DNA of 64,000 nt from Acanthococcus lagerstroemiae (Eukaryota > Arthropoda > Insecta > Hemiptera > Eriococcidae), in assembly GCA_031841125.1 (NCBI GenBank), contig JAJSSI010000010.1:689001-753000 (forward strand), read 5' to 3'. Below are positions 1 through 11,648 of the stretch, piece by piece. The notes under the pieces were generated by a model. That model searched no databases and was not told the origin of the DNA. It saw only the letters and a list, made by a program, of their open reading frames with translations. Position 1 is the first letter of the stretch. The number at the start of each line of letters is the position of its first letter. Position numbers and translations under genes: made by a program.

Positions 1-119
1 ATAGTTTGTAGATACACATCGAACCCGATAGCTGTTAAGCCGCAAACGTTTATCTAAAGGTGCCGACTTGGCGACAATCTTGAAGCCTGAAGGTAACATC
101 ACCCGTAGCTACAAGCCAT

Positions 120-470
120 TGTTTCATTCTGGTAAGAACGTTAGCTGCTGAAAATATTGAATTATCCGCAGCGTTTCGCTACTTACTCGCAGTAAAATGA
201 AACGCTGCTGTATACTATCCAACATTTAACTGCTGAATGCTGCTAAGTTTCATCATCCACATCAGCAGTGTAGTGGACAATTGTTTTAAATCGCTGCGTA
301 ACGCTGCTGTCTCTATGTGTACTCAGCGGAATCATTTCAAAATCCGCAGCAGACAACTCTTGAGGTCTGCTGTTAGATCTGCTCATATCGCAGCGTAACG
401 CTGCAGAATTGTATAAACGCTGCGTCGAATCTTATAATTTCGCAGCGGAAAACTGAAAATCCGCTACAAC
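120..470. repeat. Cluster of GCAGCGT/ACGCTGC palindromic motifs
   Basis: The stretch repeats the words GCAGCGT, ACGCTGC and CCGCAGC many times in both orientations. Examples are GCAGCGTTTCGCTAC near 171, CGCTGCGTAACGCTGCTG near 291 and CGCAGCGTAACGCTGC near 390. Dense short inverted motifs of this kind resemble the subterminal regions of the Tnp2-type transposons elsewhere in this window, but with a different motif. No coding region is seen. It may be the edge of an element lying mostly left of the window; that is inference. Confidence 0.5.
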
Positions 471-508
471 CAGGTGCTGAATTTTGACTGATTTCGTCAA
501 TAGGGAAG

Positions 509-894
509 ACAACCAATCAGGAACGACGACTTTTAGAAAACGATGCTCATAGTTTGTCGAATTTAAACGAATTAGATGTACCTTATCGTGAGGCTGAAGG
601 TAGTTTATTATATTTAACAGGTTCAACTAGACCAGATATTTCATTTTCTGTGAATATCTTGACTAGACATCAAGTAAACTCAACCTTAGAAGATTGGAAT
701 AGAGTTAAGAGGGCTTTTAGATATTTGAATGGCACCAGACACATGGGTCTGTTGTATATTTCGAAGCTAGATGATTTAATTGCTTTTTCAGATGCGAGCT
801 TTGCAAATTGCAAAGGCTCAATTTCGACGTGTGGGTATATTTTGACGTTATTTGGTGATACTGTGGCTTGGCGTACTTGTGGTTCATCTCTGGA
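509..894 (+). pseudogene. Ty1/copia retrotransposon fragment (end of RT and RNase H)
   Basis: The plus strand encodes the typical copia join between reverse transcriptase and RNase H: PYREAEGSLLYLTGSTRPDI, then WNRVKRAFRYLNGT, then the RNase H aspartate motif AFSDASFAN and STCGYILTLFGDTVAWRT. In complete elements this is the last part of a polyprotein that copies RNA into DNA. Only about 130 codons remain. After about 894 the similarity ends, and the frame stops at 928 in unrelated residues. No LTR, integrase or gag is nearby, so this is a dead fragment. The family is recognised from these conserved blocks; the exact clade is unknown. Confidence 0.85.
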
Positions 895-928
895 TGAACT
901 CAAAACTAAACTCGGAGAGTACGAATGA

Positions 929-1678
929 ATTCAGTCTACTTACAATGGTGTTTTTTCATTATCACTGGAAGATTCGTGATGAAGTGTTTGGAAACGAAAC
1001 CTGTGATGCCACAGATGATCTCTCTGCGGATGCCTGTTCTCCCATTCCAGTGTTACTGTGAAAATAATTTCATATTCATGTCAGCAGGAACATTTCAAAC
1101 GGTAGATAGTAAGTGACGAGACAGAAACTTACTTCACATCAGAAGCAGAAATTAATTCTAAGTCAGTAATGGTGTCATTGGTGGGTTAATGTTTGATTTG
1201 CGCCCTAATATGTCGTCCAATTCCCTGCAAGAAGAAGAACAAAATTACTAAGGGAGAAGCATTTCATTATAGCAACTGTAGCAAGGTGGAAAAAGAAGTA
1301 ACTCTTTGAAGGAACAGGTGATCCGATTTCTTCCCGTTTTTCGGTTGTTATCTACTGCCTTCTTGTATTGCCTCTTCAATAAACCAAATTTGCTTTTCAC
1401 CTATAAAAACACACCTGAAGTAGGATTGTTGGTAGCATTATGAACTACCATGGGAAAACGGTTGAACACGTGTTCATGAAAATATGCATACACGGAGAGA
1501 AAATTATAGCTAAAACTGCCAGGACTATCACCAGCAAAAAGTGAACGAAATGAAAATCCGGTCCTAAGTACCTAACGGAATATTGTATAAAAACTGCTAG
1601 ATCGTTTTATATATTATAAGCTGCCGTTTCCCTAACTTCCTTTGTCGTCGTTTTGATTAAACTTCTGGCATTTTACAC
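929..1678. other. No gene recognised
   Basis: AT-rich sequence with only short, unconvincing open frames. I see no conserved motif, repeat array or RNA gene. Confidence 0.5.
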
Positions 1679-2237
1679 TGTAACGTTGTGCCTGATGCGT
1701 CGTGGTAGTCTTGGAATTTCGATCAAACTAGTCTGGCATAAATAGACTCCTCCTCCATTGTTTTGGTAGAGCGTTGAACGTAATATACTTACTATACGTT
1801 TGACAGCATTATTTGCCAAACTGTCTTAGCGAAAATTGCTCTCCCTACGCTGTATTTATTACGACTGTAATCTGCGCATTGTGCTGCCTTCATAGGGTAG
1901 AAATTGCCAAACTGTTCTGTAATTATTACAACTGTGAATTACGCATTGTGCTGCGTTCGTAGCATAGAAATTGCCAGACTGTTCTGTAATTTTTCTCAAA
2001 TATATAGAAGACGAATTACACATTCGAAAACTCTGTATTCGTTTTTGATGCACAATCATGTAGGAGAATCGAAAACGAAAATCGATTATACGCGTATGAA
2101 CGTCGATCAAGAACTGAGGTGCGAAAGTGAATTATCGATTACATTAACCTAAAATATCCGCAGAGCGAGACATAACGGGAAATAAGGGAGATACGCACGT
2201 CATCGCGTAAATGGACAGGAGACGTATTCGTGTTACA
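1679..2237 (-). repeat. Candidate 3' LTR of a Ty3/gypsy element
   Basis: On the minus strand the block starts TGTAAC and ends GTTACA, the inverted ends expected of an LTR. It lies directly after a purine tract and downstream of a gypsy integrase in the same orientation. Its length (559 bp) is normal for an LTR. The matching 5' LTR is not in the window because the element is truncated near 2,940. The call rests on the ends, the purine tract and the order, not on a second copy. Confidence 0.5.
1857..1990. repeat. Two tandem 67-bp units inside the candidate LTR
   Basis: Two adjacent 67-bp units, 1857-1923 and 1924-1990, share TATTAC-ACTGT, GCATTGTGCTGC and AAATTGCCA-ACTGTTCTGT. A third, weaker start of the unit is seen near 1812. 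Tandem units in an LTR often sit in the U3 promoter region; that role is inferred here. Confidence 0.7.
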
Positions 2238-2250
2238 TCCCCCTACCGGA
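2238..2250 (-). promoter_or_regulatory. Candidate polypurine tract
   Basis: On the minus strand GGTAGGGGGA sits immediately before the TGTAAC start of the candidate LTR. In LTR retrotransposons this tract primes plus-strand DNA synthesis. Confidence 0.5.
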
Positions 2251-2359
2251 GTGAGAAACATAGGAATGAAAAAAAAAAAAATAATAATAATAATAAAAGT
2301 ACAATTTTACAATAATATACGAAGTTTTGCGTATGCTTAAAAGTTATACATCTTAAGGA

Positions 2360-2940
2360 TTATGCATCTTTGAAAATTTTCGAGATGTGATACAATCGTG
2401 TGGTCATATTGTTAGTATTATGACTAACATTTATTTCGTATAATACATCAGATATCTTTTGGTGTATGACAAAAGGACCTAAGCGTACTGGGTCTAGCTT
2501 ATCTCTATTAAGTTTGCTGCCATTGGCGATGTACACAGTATCCCCAATTGAAAATGTTTTACAAACACGGTTTCTATCTAAACGTGTTTTATTCCGTTCG
2601 TGTGACAAAAGCGAATTTCTATGCGCTAGTTTTAAGTCGTTAATATACGTATCAGGTGTGCTATTATCTAAAGGAGATATGATGTCACGTTGACCCGTAA
2701 GAAGATAAGTGGGTGAGAATCCAGTAGAGGAGTGGATCGTAGAATTGTATTCTTTTGTACATCTGTGAGCTAACGAGGACCAAGCGATCGACTTATTAGA
2801 TTCATTGATACAACATCGGATCCTGTTAACCAAATTCTGGTTCAGGCGCTCGTTCAACCCATTTGACTGAGGGTGATCCACTGCTGTAAAAAGATGTTGG
2901 ATATTCTCGTCCTTCATAAACTTATAAATCGTATAAATTA
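2360..2940 (-). pseudogene. Ty3/gypsy integrase C-terminal fragment
   Basis: The minus-strand frame reads FMKDENIQHLFTAVDHPQSN, then GLNERLNQNLVNRIRC, with the third catalytic residue of the integrase DDE core as E in NERLNQ. It continues with KEYNSTIHSSTGFSPTYLLT and a GPY/F-like module, LGPFVIHQKISDVLYEI. Integrase inserts the cDNA copy into the host chromosome. The first two catalytic residues, reverse transcriptase and gag are absent: upstream of about 2,940 the sequence changes to a Tnp2-type transposase. The frame stops normally at 2360, with LTR-like sequence beyond it. Family assignment is confident; function is lost. Confidence 0.8.
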
Positions 2941-2944
2941 AATT

Positions 2945-4240
2945 TTTCCATTTTCCCTTTTCCAGAAAACGCTTCATACGCATCATAGTGATCATTATAA
3001 GAATATTTCAGTAATTTACATACAAAAATCATATTGTCCATTTTTTGAAGTATGTCTTCTACTAACAGTAAGTCCATATGACTATCCGTGGGTCTAAGTA
3101 AGACAGTTTTGTTCACGGTGATTTCATTCCCCAAGAACTTGATTCGTTTGAATGATTGAACTTTTTCCACTACATTATTTATTATTTTCCGCTCTACATA
3201 TACATTCGGAGATCCTAATAGTTCAAAGATAGGGTAGTCTGCATCATTTTTCAATAACCTGCGTGCTAGTATGAGTTGATTTTTGTGGGCGATGGTTTTA
3301 CAAATGTTTAAACGCGATGTTGTGGCATTGGCTATTATTTTGCACAGATGATGCCGACTCTCGAAACGCATACTTGAGAGTTTCCCCAGAGGTCCCATCG
3401 CGCGCATTATGCTAGGGTAGTGAATGAGATAGTGATGCTTTGGTCTGAAATGTAACCCTAATTTTTTTATAGTACTTAGATATTCGGCAATCAAAATTCC
3501 GAGATAATCTGGAAGTTCGATTTGGAAATGAGTAGAAAAAACTATATCAGTTATTTTTTGGAGTAGAAGTATGCTCTGCCAATATTCCTCATTTTTTGGT
3601 ACAAAATCCCCGATCATTAATGTAATATTATTCATGAAACACAACATTTCAGACGATGATAACGAAATTTTTCTATTACCTAGTTGGACCTCCGTGAAAC
3701 TTGGTGGTTTTGACCGCCTGTCGTCTGAATCAAAAGGATGACCATTCACACGTTGATTTAGTTGTTCCAGAGTAAAATATTTTTTCACAAAAATGTAATG
3801 ATGCAAAATGTAACCCAAATCATATTTTTCAACCTCCTCTAATATGCATGCATCGCATCTACGCATGGGGCCTCTATAATATGAAATTTGTTGACTGAAT
3901 TGAAGACACTCGCATTCTTTAAGCCAGTCTTACTAACGTCATTTAACTTCAGACATTGTTCGTAATTTTCTCGAGTTCTTAAATTACAGTATTTTTCGTG
4001 AAAAAGTTTATCCAAATCCGATTTCTGCACCAAACAGAAGCGACAAAGAAAATTCGCAACAAAACTTTCACTAAAACCCTTAATTGAATGCATGCCCAAG
4101 TTATCACCAACAATAACTGCTACTTTGAAATATGCTTTCACAATTCCGTGTTTAATAGTATGAATCACTATTCCTGTTGATTCCAAGAAGTTGAGCTCCT
4201 CCACCAATTTCGTGAATATGAGAAAAGGTCGATGAAGCAC
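2945..4240 (-). pseudogene. Broken Tnp2-type (DUF4218-like) DNA transposase
   Basis: Two minus-strand frames join across a frameshift near 3,850. The N-terminal piece (to 3,839) holds VKAYFKVAVIVGDNLGMHSI and GFSESFVANFLCRFC and ends in VDAMH. The C-terminal piece (3,866 down) resumes with ILEEVEKYDLGYILHHYIFV and later RPKHHYLIHYPSIMRAMGPL and RFESRHHLCKIIANATTSR, all typical of animal Tnp2-like transposases. The proteins of this family cut and paste CACTA/CMC-type elements. The frame shift falls inside the usual DAMH-D motif, so the copy is dead. The N-terminus is missing beyond 4,240 and the C-terminus runs into gypsy integrase at about 2,940. It is a different subfamily from the intact transposase at 12,640-15,496. 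Confidence 0.75.
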
Positions 4241-4660
4241 TCGTCACCAATCCCACCGTCTCCGGCAAAGAGTTTGTCTGAAAATTACAAAACCATCAAT
4301 ATCATTCCACATAATCTATCCAAACTTCAACGAAATTCAAAATGTACCACGATGAAGACGAACGTACCATGAGCCAATACGAACTATTGGCCAAATAATG
4401 CTCAGGTTTATACTTGAATCGGTGATTGCTAAAGTGAACTCATTCCACTGTTACTAGTTTTAAGAAAACTAAAAAAACTGTCTAATTAGGTCCACTGGTG
4501 AGTTACAAGGCGGGTAACCTTCAAATTAGGTTGCTTACAATCCAATTTATAATACACATTTGGGAAATGACGTCATTCACCCTTTTACGTCACGCTCTAG
4601 GGGTGAGAAAATCTGGAATGAAGCCCTTTTTGCGAAGAACGAGTTTATTTGAAGAAGATT
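4241..4660. other. No gene recognised
   Basis: Spacer between two dead minus-strand genes. No motif or repeat seen. Confidence 0.4.
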
Positions 4661-4669
4661 ACAACAAAT

Positions 4670-6031
4670 TTAAGAACAGCGTGGTAAGATTCTGTTGTAA
4701 AAGTACCAAAATTGTTGTGGAACATACTGATACAAAGTGCGGAGGTTGGCAACTTTTGTCTCCTGCAACGGTAGGGGTGATGTGTAAGCCTTCTGAGTTG
4801 GCATTGGGATTGGATACTGTGAACCAGGTTGTGCCAGTTTGAATGTCGACTGCGTCAAGCCACCAATAAATTCCTTTGTTACCATCTGCCCTTTCAGTAC
4901 TGACAAAGTTTGGAATTCGTGACATTTTTGGATCGCAAACGACTCTTTTTCACATCTGCGCGCATGTTTTGTCTCCTCTAACACTGCAGTTTCATAGTAG
5001 TAAGTTGGCCATCACGACTGATAATCAAGAATATTGTTCAACTGGATGGAAACAACTTCAAATTTATTGTTTTTTGGCAATCCGCTGCGAGCAATAAGTC
5101 TTATAATCTGTCTCTTTGTGTAAATGCGGCCAACGCGTTTCATGAGTCTTTTCACGAGCCCGAAATCTCTGTCACAGGCGTTGAAACTGTGACCCTGAAT
5201 GGGGAAGTAGTATATCTCCTCCTGAAACATTCCATTATCTGTAAGCGCCATCATGAATCGTAGCAGGCAGTTGTTCTTATTTTGACCTCCACAGTTATCA
5301 CTGTAAAGGTGCAGAGTTGTGTGCAGTTGATCACGTCTCAATTCCATTTCCTGTGAGATAGCATCCATAAAAAAACTGCAGACTTCATTCGGACTTTTCC
5401 TGCCCTCTTGTTCATGGTACACGTACATGCGCGCCTTATTTGTACGTCTGTTATGTATACAGGACACCAACACCGTTAATTGGCATACATAAAATGCTTC
5501 TTGAACGGGGATTTTCGGTAACAGAATATTCATCATGTAGTCAAAGACCAAAGAGAGAACTGAATCATCCTTCTCATCCCTATCATTCTGCATCGCGCGG
5601 TAAAATTTTTTACTACGACGGATATGGACGGCCCTCTCACCCTCGATTACTCGTTTAGCGCTTGTATTTAAAAATTTATTGTTGAGTTTGGTAGCAATGA
5701 TTCACAATCTCCACAAACGTCAACTTTTGGTTGACCAAAGGAAAGCCTATAATCGTGGTTGAAAATGTCCAGGTATTTTTCGTAGGTCACCTTTTCTTTG
5801 GGGTATTTTGTTGTGAAGAGGCCGTGCATAATCTTAACGTTCAAATTTTCACATAAAAAGGATAAATTTTGATAATGACTCTGTTCTTTTGGAAAGCTTT
5901 CAATATGCTCTTTTACTTTCTGCTTTGTCGCCGCCAAATATAGTATTCCATGAACCATGTTTCCCTCGCATATCCTGCGGAGACTTATTTTCCACAGCCA
6001 GCTTCGTGAGTCGCTTAACTCGTTTATCTGT
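4670..6031 (-). pseudogene. C-terminal two-thirds of a DUF7869-family gene, cut off by a transposon
   Basis: Minus-strand frames give the hallmarks of a protein family common in insects: VKEHIESFPKEQSHY, the block YEKYLDIFNHDYRLSFGQPK then VDVCGDC (6031-5668), then LYSDNCGGQNKNNCLLRFM and YYFPIQGHSFNACDRDFGLV (5593-5012) and ANLRTLYQYVPQQFWYFYN (about 4984-4670). The function of DUF7869 proteins is unknown to me. The piece contains a frameshift near 5,905-5,945 and others near 5,600-5,670 and 5,000. At 6,031 homology stops exactly where a transposon end begins; the N-terminal part resumes at 18,106. The original gene would therefore have spanned about 1.85 kb. Confidence 0.8.
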
Positions 6032-6085
6032 CCCAGCCAAAAATTTACTACCATGTTTTTTTAAAAAATGGTAATAAAACTACCA
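6032..6085 (+). repeat. Left terminal inverted repeat
   Basis: Starts CCCAGCCAAAAAT and contains AAATGGTAATAAAACTACCA at 6,066-6,085. It pairs with 18,048-18,105 in inverted orientation, with a more variable middle. Confidence 0.8.
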
Positions 6086-6395
6086 GTTGCCCTTTCGGCA
6101 GGACAAGTGGTAGTACTACCACTTTTGAGACGGCGAACTACCTCGATTTTTACCAAAAATACACCAGCAGTGCTACCACACACACCACAATTTTACTACC
6201 GCACTTACTACCGCTGAATAAAGTACCAGTAGTGCACTGCTACTTCACCACCATATTCACTACCAGCAGTGATACCACCATATTTTCATCAAAACTGCCA
6301 TGAAAGTGGTTGATGCACTGCCGGCTTTATTGCTATTTCACTACTGCACTCACTACCATTTATACTACCACTTTCTGTATCAATACTACTATAAA
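6086..6395. repeat. Left subterminal repeat region
   Basis: Dense copies of CTACCAC, GTGGTAGT and CACCAGCAGTG in mixed orientation, for example GTGGTAGTACTACCAC near 6,109. The same words recur at the right end of the element. Confidence 0.75.
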
Positions 6396-6611
6396 ACTGG
6401 AAGTTCTACCACCAGCAGTTGCACTACCTTAACTGGAAGTTCTACCACCAGCAGTTGCACTACCTTAACTGGAAGTTCTACCACCAGCAGTTGCACTACC
6501 TTAACTGGAAGTTCTACCACCAGCAGTTGCACTACCTTAACTGGAAGTTCTACCACCAGTAGTTGCACTACCTTAACTGGAAGTTCTACCACCAGCAGTT
6601 GCACTACCTTA
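6396..6611 (+). repeat. Six tandem copies of a 36-bp unit
   Basis: Six nearly identical 36-bp units of the form ACTGGAAGTTCTACCACCAG plus CAGTTGCACTACCTTA. Each holds the subterminal CTACCACCAGCAG motif. The length, a multiple of three, creates artificial open frames (TGSSTTSSCTTL repeated) on both strands that I do not take as protein. Confidence 0.95.
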
Positions 6612-7990
6612 TTCTAATGTCTCGCAACCACATAGTTGGCATGTAAGAATGAAATGAAATTAATAAATAAATAAATACAGTTTTCTGAGATTCAACAATT
6701 GTGTAATCAATTAAAAATGTACAATCACAAATATTTCCATAAATCTTATTTACAACTTTTTAACACCGAACCTTGGAGTGGAGAAGAAAACTATACTACA
6801 ACTTACTACTTCACTCTACTCTGTATGTCATACTTATTTTTAGCTGATTTTAGTCAGCTATTAAAATGGACCTGATGACGTGACCTACGGGCGGGAGTAA
6901 ATTTTCTCGACGTTTCATGAGAAAAGAAAACTAATGACACCAATTTTGCATTTTCATATTTCTACGAAAAGTATAGTTTATGAACTGACAGGTTATCCAA
7001 TAAAGGAAAAAATTGGCTATTTTTGGATTCCCATTCAGAATAGTCTCCTTATAGACCACGCAAGAAACCCATCAGCCGTACGCAGTGTACTAAGTCCACA
7101 ATAGGGGAAATATGTTCTCGACATTGTGTTTTTAGAAATCAAACGAGGAGCATTGTGTACGAAAAAATCTTCAAATAAAAAATAAACATTAGAAAATTAC
7201 CTGCAAAATGATAACCAAATATTTCGCTCCTCGCCTTAAGGAAACTACTATATATATTGTACATATGTGTGTAGGTACTGTTTTTTGTCGGACCGATAAC
7301 TTGAGAAGAAATGAACCAATCAAGAAGATGAAATTTTGAAGGAGCTCAAGTCCCATGAGATCTGGAAGCCTACTGATTTTCAGCAAATTTGGGCAGAAGG
7401 GGCGGCAGGAAAGGGGTCAACGTTTTCTTCCGATCATATTTCATTTTCTTAGCGGGGTACTAAAAAATGTACGGAACCTAATTTGAAAAAAAATTTCATT
7501 TTACATATTTTTAGTTATTATTTTCGCCCCCCCCCCCTACAAAGGAAAGTAAGATAACTGGGGTAGAAAATTCTGACTTAGTGTTCCGAATGTGGAAAAT
7601 TTTTCGAAGTCCCAACATTCATCATGAAACGTGGTGAATGATTATTAAAACTGCTTAGCATTTTAATTTTTTCATACTAATTTTAAAATTTAGAAAAACA
7701 CTTTCCCAGTCTTAGAAAGTCTGAGTAAAGTGCCTGGATCCAAAACTCCATAACTCCGTCAAATTTTTCAGGAGATGACGAAAACTGGTAAGCAAAACAC
7801 TATTTCATAGTGTTGATTTTCTTTCGTTCTTGAAAAATACTATCCGATATTATAGATCTTTTTTACTGTTTGGTGATGCATTACTGTCTATATACTTGGT
7901 GAAAATGCGAAAAAAACAATTTTTAGTAAATTTGGAGTTACGGCGTTTTGGATCTAGGCCGACGATTTTCTGTTTAATTAGTGATACAGT
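6612..7990. other. Non-coding interior of the 12-kb transposon
   Basis: No gene recognised. A run of C occurs near 7,526. The stretch lies beyond the 3' end of the DUF4806-type gene and probably contains its 3' UTR and spacer. Confidence 0.5.
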
Positions 7991-7991
7991 A

Positions 7992-10900
7992 TTAATACTC
8001 GTTATAACCAAGGGTTCGACGATGTACGGATGCACTCGTCTCGTTAACATTGTCATCCTGGCTTACTTCATTATCACCCGCTTCAACTGAGTGTGGTTGG
8101 CTCATTTCAACATCACCTACTTCAATTGACGACTGATGTGTATTGGTTCGGCCGGATTCCATATCAGCTTCGACTGACTGTTGGGTGGTACTTTTTGTTT
8201 TTGAGTACCTGGTTCTAACTTGATTTCGGGTTTTCACCCATTCCCTGAACAATGCTTTGGGTACATTCGGCGACGATAAAAACCATTGTTTAATGGCAAA
8301 ATCTGAAATAATAAATGAATTACTAGGAATATAGTCCAACTCACACCCTCGAAAAAGCAAAGATAAAAGCAAATCAAGAGAGAAAGCAGAAACGGGAAAT
8401 TTGCTTACTGCAGATAATTTTGGTACACTGTAAATCCTTCATAGGCGCTTTGTCCGGTCCGACGCAGCTCCAGCCATGAGTGATGGTGATGTTTTTGTCA
8501 AAAACCGAACCTAGTAATCTTCGAAACTTACTGACTTCATTGACGGCGACTTTTTGGTCACGGTTAAGTTGTAAGGCGAGACAACTTAAAAACGAATTCT
8601 ACAAGCATATATGGTGTGGGTTTCAGTGCAAAAATGAAAACAGAAACAACTCTTCGCTGTACACATACCAGATAACTTATAACTGACTTACAAATTTACG
8701 TTCAGCATCCCTGTTCACCAGCAGCTCCTCCTCCAACTTTTTCAGTTCCTCTGCATCGTAAATAGGAAATGACGCCTGGAAGTCTTCATCCACTGTTGCC
8801 AGTACATCTGTTGACTGCTGCAAATCGTTCCTCAAGAGAGTAAGGGTCCGGTTCAAGTTATTGATGTACTTGTTCGTACGAGCTAAATAAATAACAAACG
8901 AATTTGTTAAATGTAATTTTTTATGACAACAAGAAGAAAAATAATCATGCCGTACTTAAAATGAACGATCTTAATTTCCAATATTTATTGTTCTGAACGA
9001 GTGTAGATCTCCCTGAACCAATAATAAAATAGGTCTCCATCTACATCTATTTTGTCTTGAGTTTGAAAATTGTTCCACTCCCGCCTGGTACCTCCACTAA
9101 ATTAAACATTTTGAAACAAATGGTATACTTTCTCGGACATTCTATTAGAAAGCTGGTGAAACAGGAGATATTTACTTCCGGGTAAACAAAAAAGGGAGAT
9201 GTACTGCAAGCGGCAATAAGTAAAATGCAAAATGGGACCAATGGGGCACTGAAAAGTGAGGTTTTCAGAATGCTGATTTTGAGTCAGTATTATTACTCGG
9301 ATCAGGCCCTCAAATCACCCTAAAATTGAAATATGTTTATAGTATACTGGCATTGACCACATTAAGCCTTTCTCTGTTCCCACAAAAATTAATAAATAAG
9401 GATGTTCACAGATTCGTTTTCTGAAAACTCAATACCCCAAACAACATACAAAAAAAAATCACATTCTAATTCAACAGTTCTAGTTTGGTAATCCTCTTGC
9501 TTTCCTCTTCAAGTAGAGTAGGAAATTTTTCAGACTTTCGAAGAAAACTGATCTTTCTAAAGACAGGACACTTTATACTACATAGAACTGATTCCAACAT
9601 TCATGCAGCAAAATCGGAAGAAGGATCAACTTAATCTCCCCCTCCCCAAATATAGCGCCTATTCATCTTACCATGTTCAGCTCGTATAGTTTTCAATATT
9701 TTTTCCTCCATAGTCAGAGCAGGGTTTCTCAAGTGCTTTTTACATTTATTTGCATTACGAAGTTGCCTGAAATAAAAATATAACAACATATGATAAAAAG
9801 TTTCAACATGCGTAGAGTACTTTTCATGATAATATTATAGAATTTAACATACAATATTACACCTACACAGCATTTACTTTTTAGATAGCCCATCTTGTCC
9901 ACTGTGGTTTTGTAACTTGAGACACGTTCTGGCAACGAATGATTATAATAATGTTTTCCTCTTTTTCGTTTACTTTTAAGGCATGCATTCATCTTTGTGA
10001 GATATGTGTGTTATAGATGTCTTCGAACCATGCACAGATATCCGGATCATTCGAACAGAAAGAAGGCATTCCAACTCTTTCAAATGAGAAACCCTGACCT
10101 AATTTTGTTTTATATTCATTCCAAAAATTTGGTGGCTTATCAGACAAGGAAGGCGATGTTGTAGGGAAAACGGTCAAGGAATGTTTTGTATAAATAGCCA
10201 TTATTTGGGTGAACTTGAAAACACATATTATATATATCTTAATCTCAAAACTGGTCTGTGTAGAATGAAACTTTCTTTAAATCAGTTGGTTCTTTTTAGA
10301 AGTAAGGTAGGTACCGGTATAACATAATGGTTCCAAGTGTCAATGGAAAAATTCATCGAGTAACATAATGTAAAAAGTACGAATATTTACTTTTTTGACA
10401 GAATTTGATCCGTAGCTTCTTTGCTGTGTCTTGTACCCTCTATTGCTCCCAAATACGATGAATCATTGACCAAACCGTCTTCTTTCTGATTTGTGTTGTC
10501 CAAACTCCTGTAATTCATTGAACATGGTAATAAAAATGTTTAAGAATTAATGGCAGGAATTCATTAAGTAACTTGTAACGTAATAAGTATTCACTTTTCT
10601 GACAGGATTTCATTCACAGCCTTTTCTATTTCTTTGTGACTTGTAACATCCGTCGTTGGTGTTTGATATGAATCATTAACAGATGTTCTGTAATAAATTT
10701 ATTACATGTGAAAATGAATTAATAGATTGGCGGGTGGAATCAAAGGGATTGCCAGAGTTTTTTCTAGAAGAAAGTAAATTTGTAATTTTTTTAAAATTAT
10801 TATTTTAGTTTTTTTCTTTTATGTATGAAAGTTGAAGCGGTATTCACTGTTACAGCTTTAAATATTTCTTTTACCTTTCGGACACAGTTATACTCGGAGG

Positions 10901-11648
10901 ATCGTCTACATCACTTTCACTTGACTTATACAGTGGGTCAACTTGGTTGAAGAACGTATTCGCTGACCTAAAAATCATCAAGTGTGAATTAAAATTTAAA
11001 CAGAAACTGACCAAAATGGGTATGAATTAAGTTTGTGAAGCAACTATTTACTTTTTCGATGCAGTAGTTGGTAGCATCCGGTGGCTGGTTTTATATGGAC
11101 TCCTGGTATTAAATGGGTGACTGGTTTTATATGGGCTGCTGGTTATAAAGGATGAGGTACGTAACTTTCGATTTCGTTTCGGTGGTCTGCAGAAATTTTT
11201 AAAAATTAGAAACCTCAACTAGAGAGACAAATTCATTATGTTCATATCTGCAAATTTTATACAGAACCTGGGCTGCACGTCATCAGATTCCAAGCTCGAA
11301 TTTTCAAAATCGGTCAACTTTTTTTTAATAATGCCGAGCTTGTCTACAAAGAAATAGGTAATTAAAATCATGACACAATGAGTATTTATACATACATATT
11401 TAGAAGCCCAATGATTGTGGCTTGTGATTTACAGACTCACCAGCACTGTACAAAATTTCGTCTATTCGATATGTTCCCCAAGAATCTTCAGGTGGGATAT
11501 CATCAATAGCCCTATCGTAGATTTTATCCATACTCATATTTCTTGGGTACCTGTATGTCGTCTTTGAACGATTTATCCAATCACGATGGACGATGCACAT
11601 GCTAGACGTGTCAGCTTCTAGCACAATAACAAATTTTGCCAACGTCAT
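7992..11648 (-). CDS. DUF4806-type second gene of the transposon
   Basis: A many-exon minus-strand gene starting at the ATG at 11,648. Phase-consistent exons are 11648-11441, 11343-11268, 11186-11052, 10967-10875, 10687-10595 and 10507-10391; then a stretch I cannot resolve (10,390-9,770); then 9766-9672, 8882-8692, 8598-8409 and 8302-7992. Exon 1 (MTLAKFVIVLEADTSSMC, ending PPEDSWGTYRIDEILY) resembles the N-terminus of insect DUF4806 proteins. A basic patch, RPPKRNRKLR, follows. The late exons carry the DUF4806-like part: FPIYDAEELKKLEEELL, VNEVSKFRRLLGSVF, ITHGWSCVGPDKAPMKDLQC, FAIKQWF. The protein ends HRRTLGYNEY. Known role of the domain: unclear. As a transposon gene beside the transposase it may act like the DNA-binding partner of En/Spm elements; that is inference. 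The middle exons need transcript support. Confidence 0.7.

Noticed and set aside
6396..6611. CRISPR-like array
   Set aside because: Units are contiguous with no unique spacers, and the genome is eukaryotic.
6300..6617. Open frames of TGSSTTSSCTTL repeats on both strands
   Set aside because: They are created by a 36-bp tandem repeat whose unit is a multiple of three. No start, splice or domain evidence.
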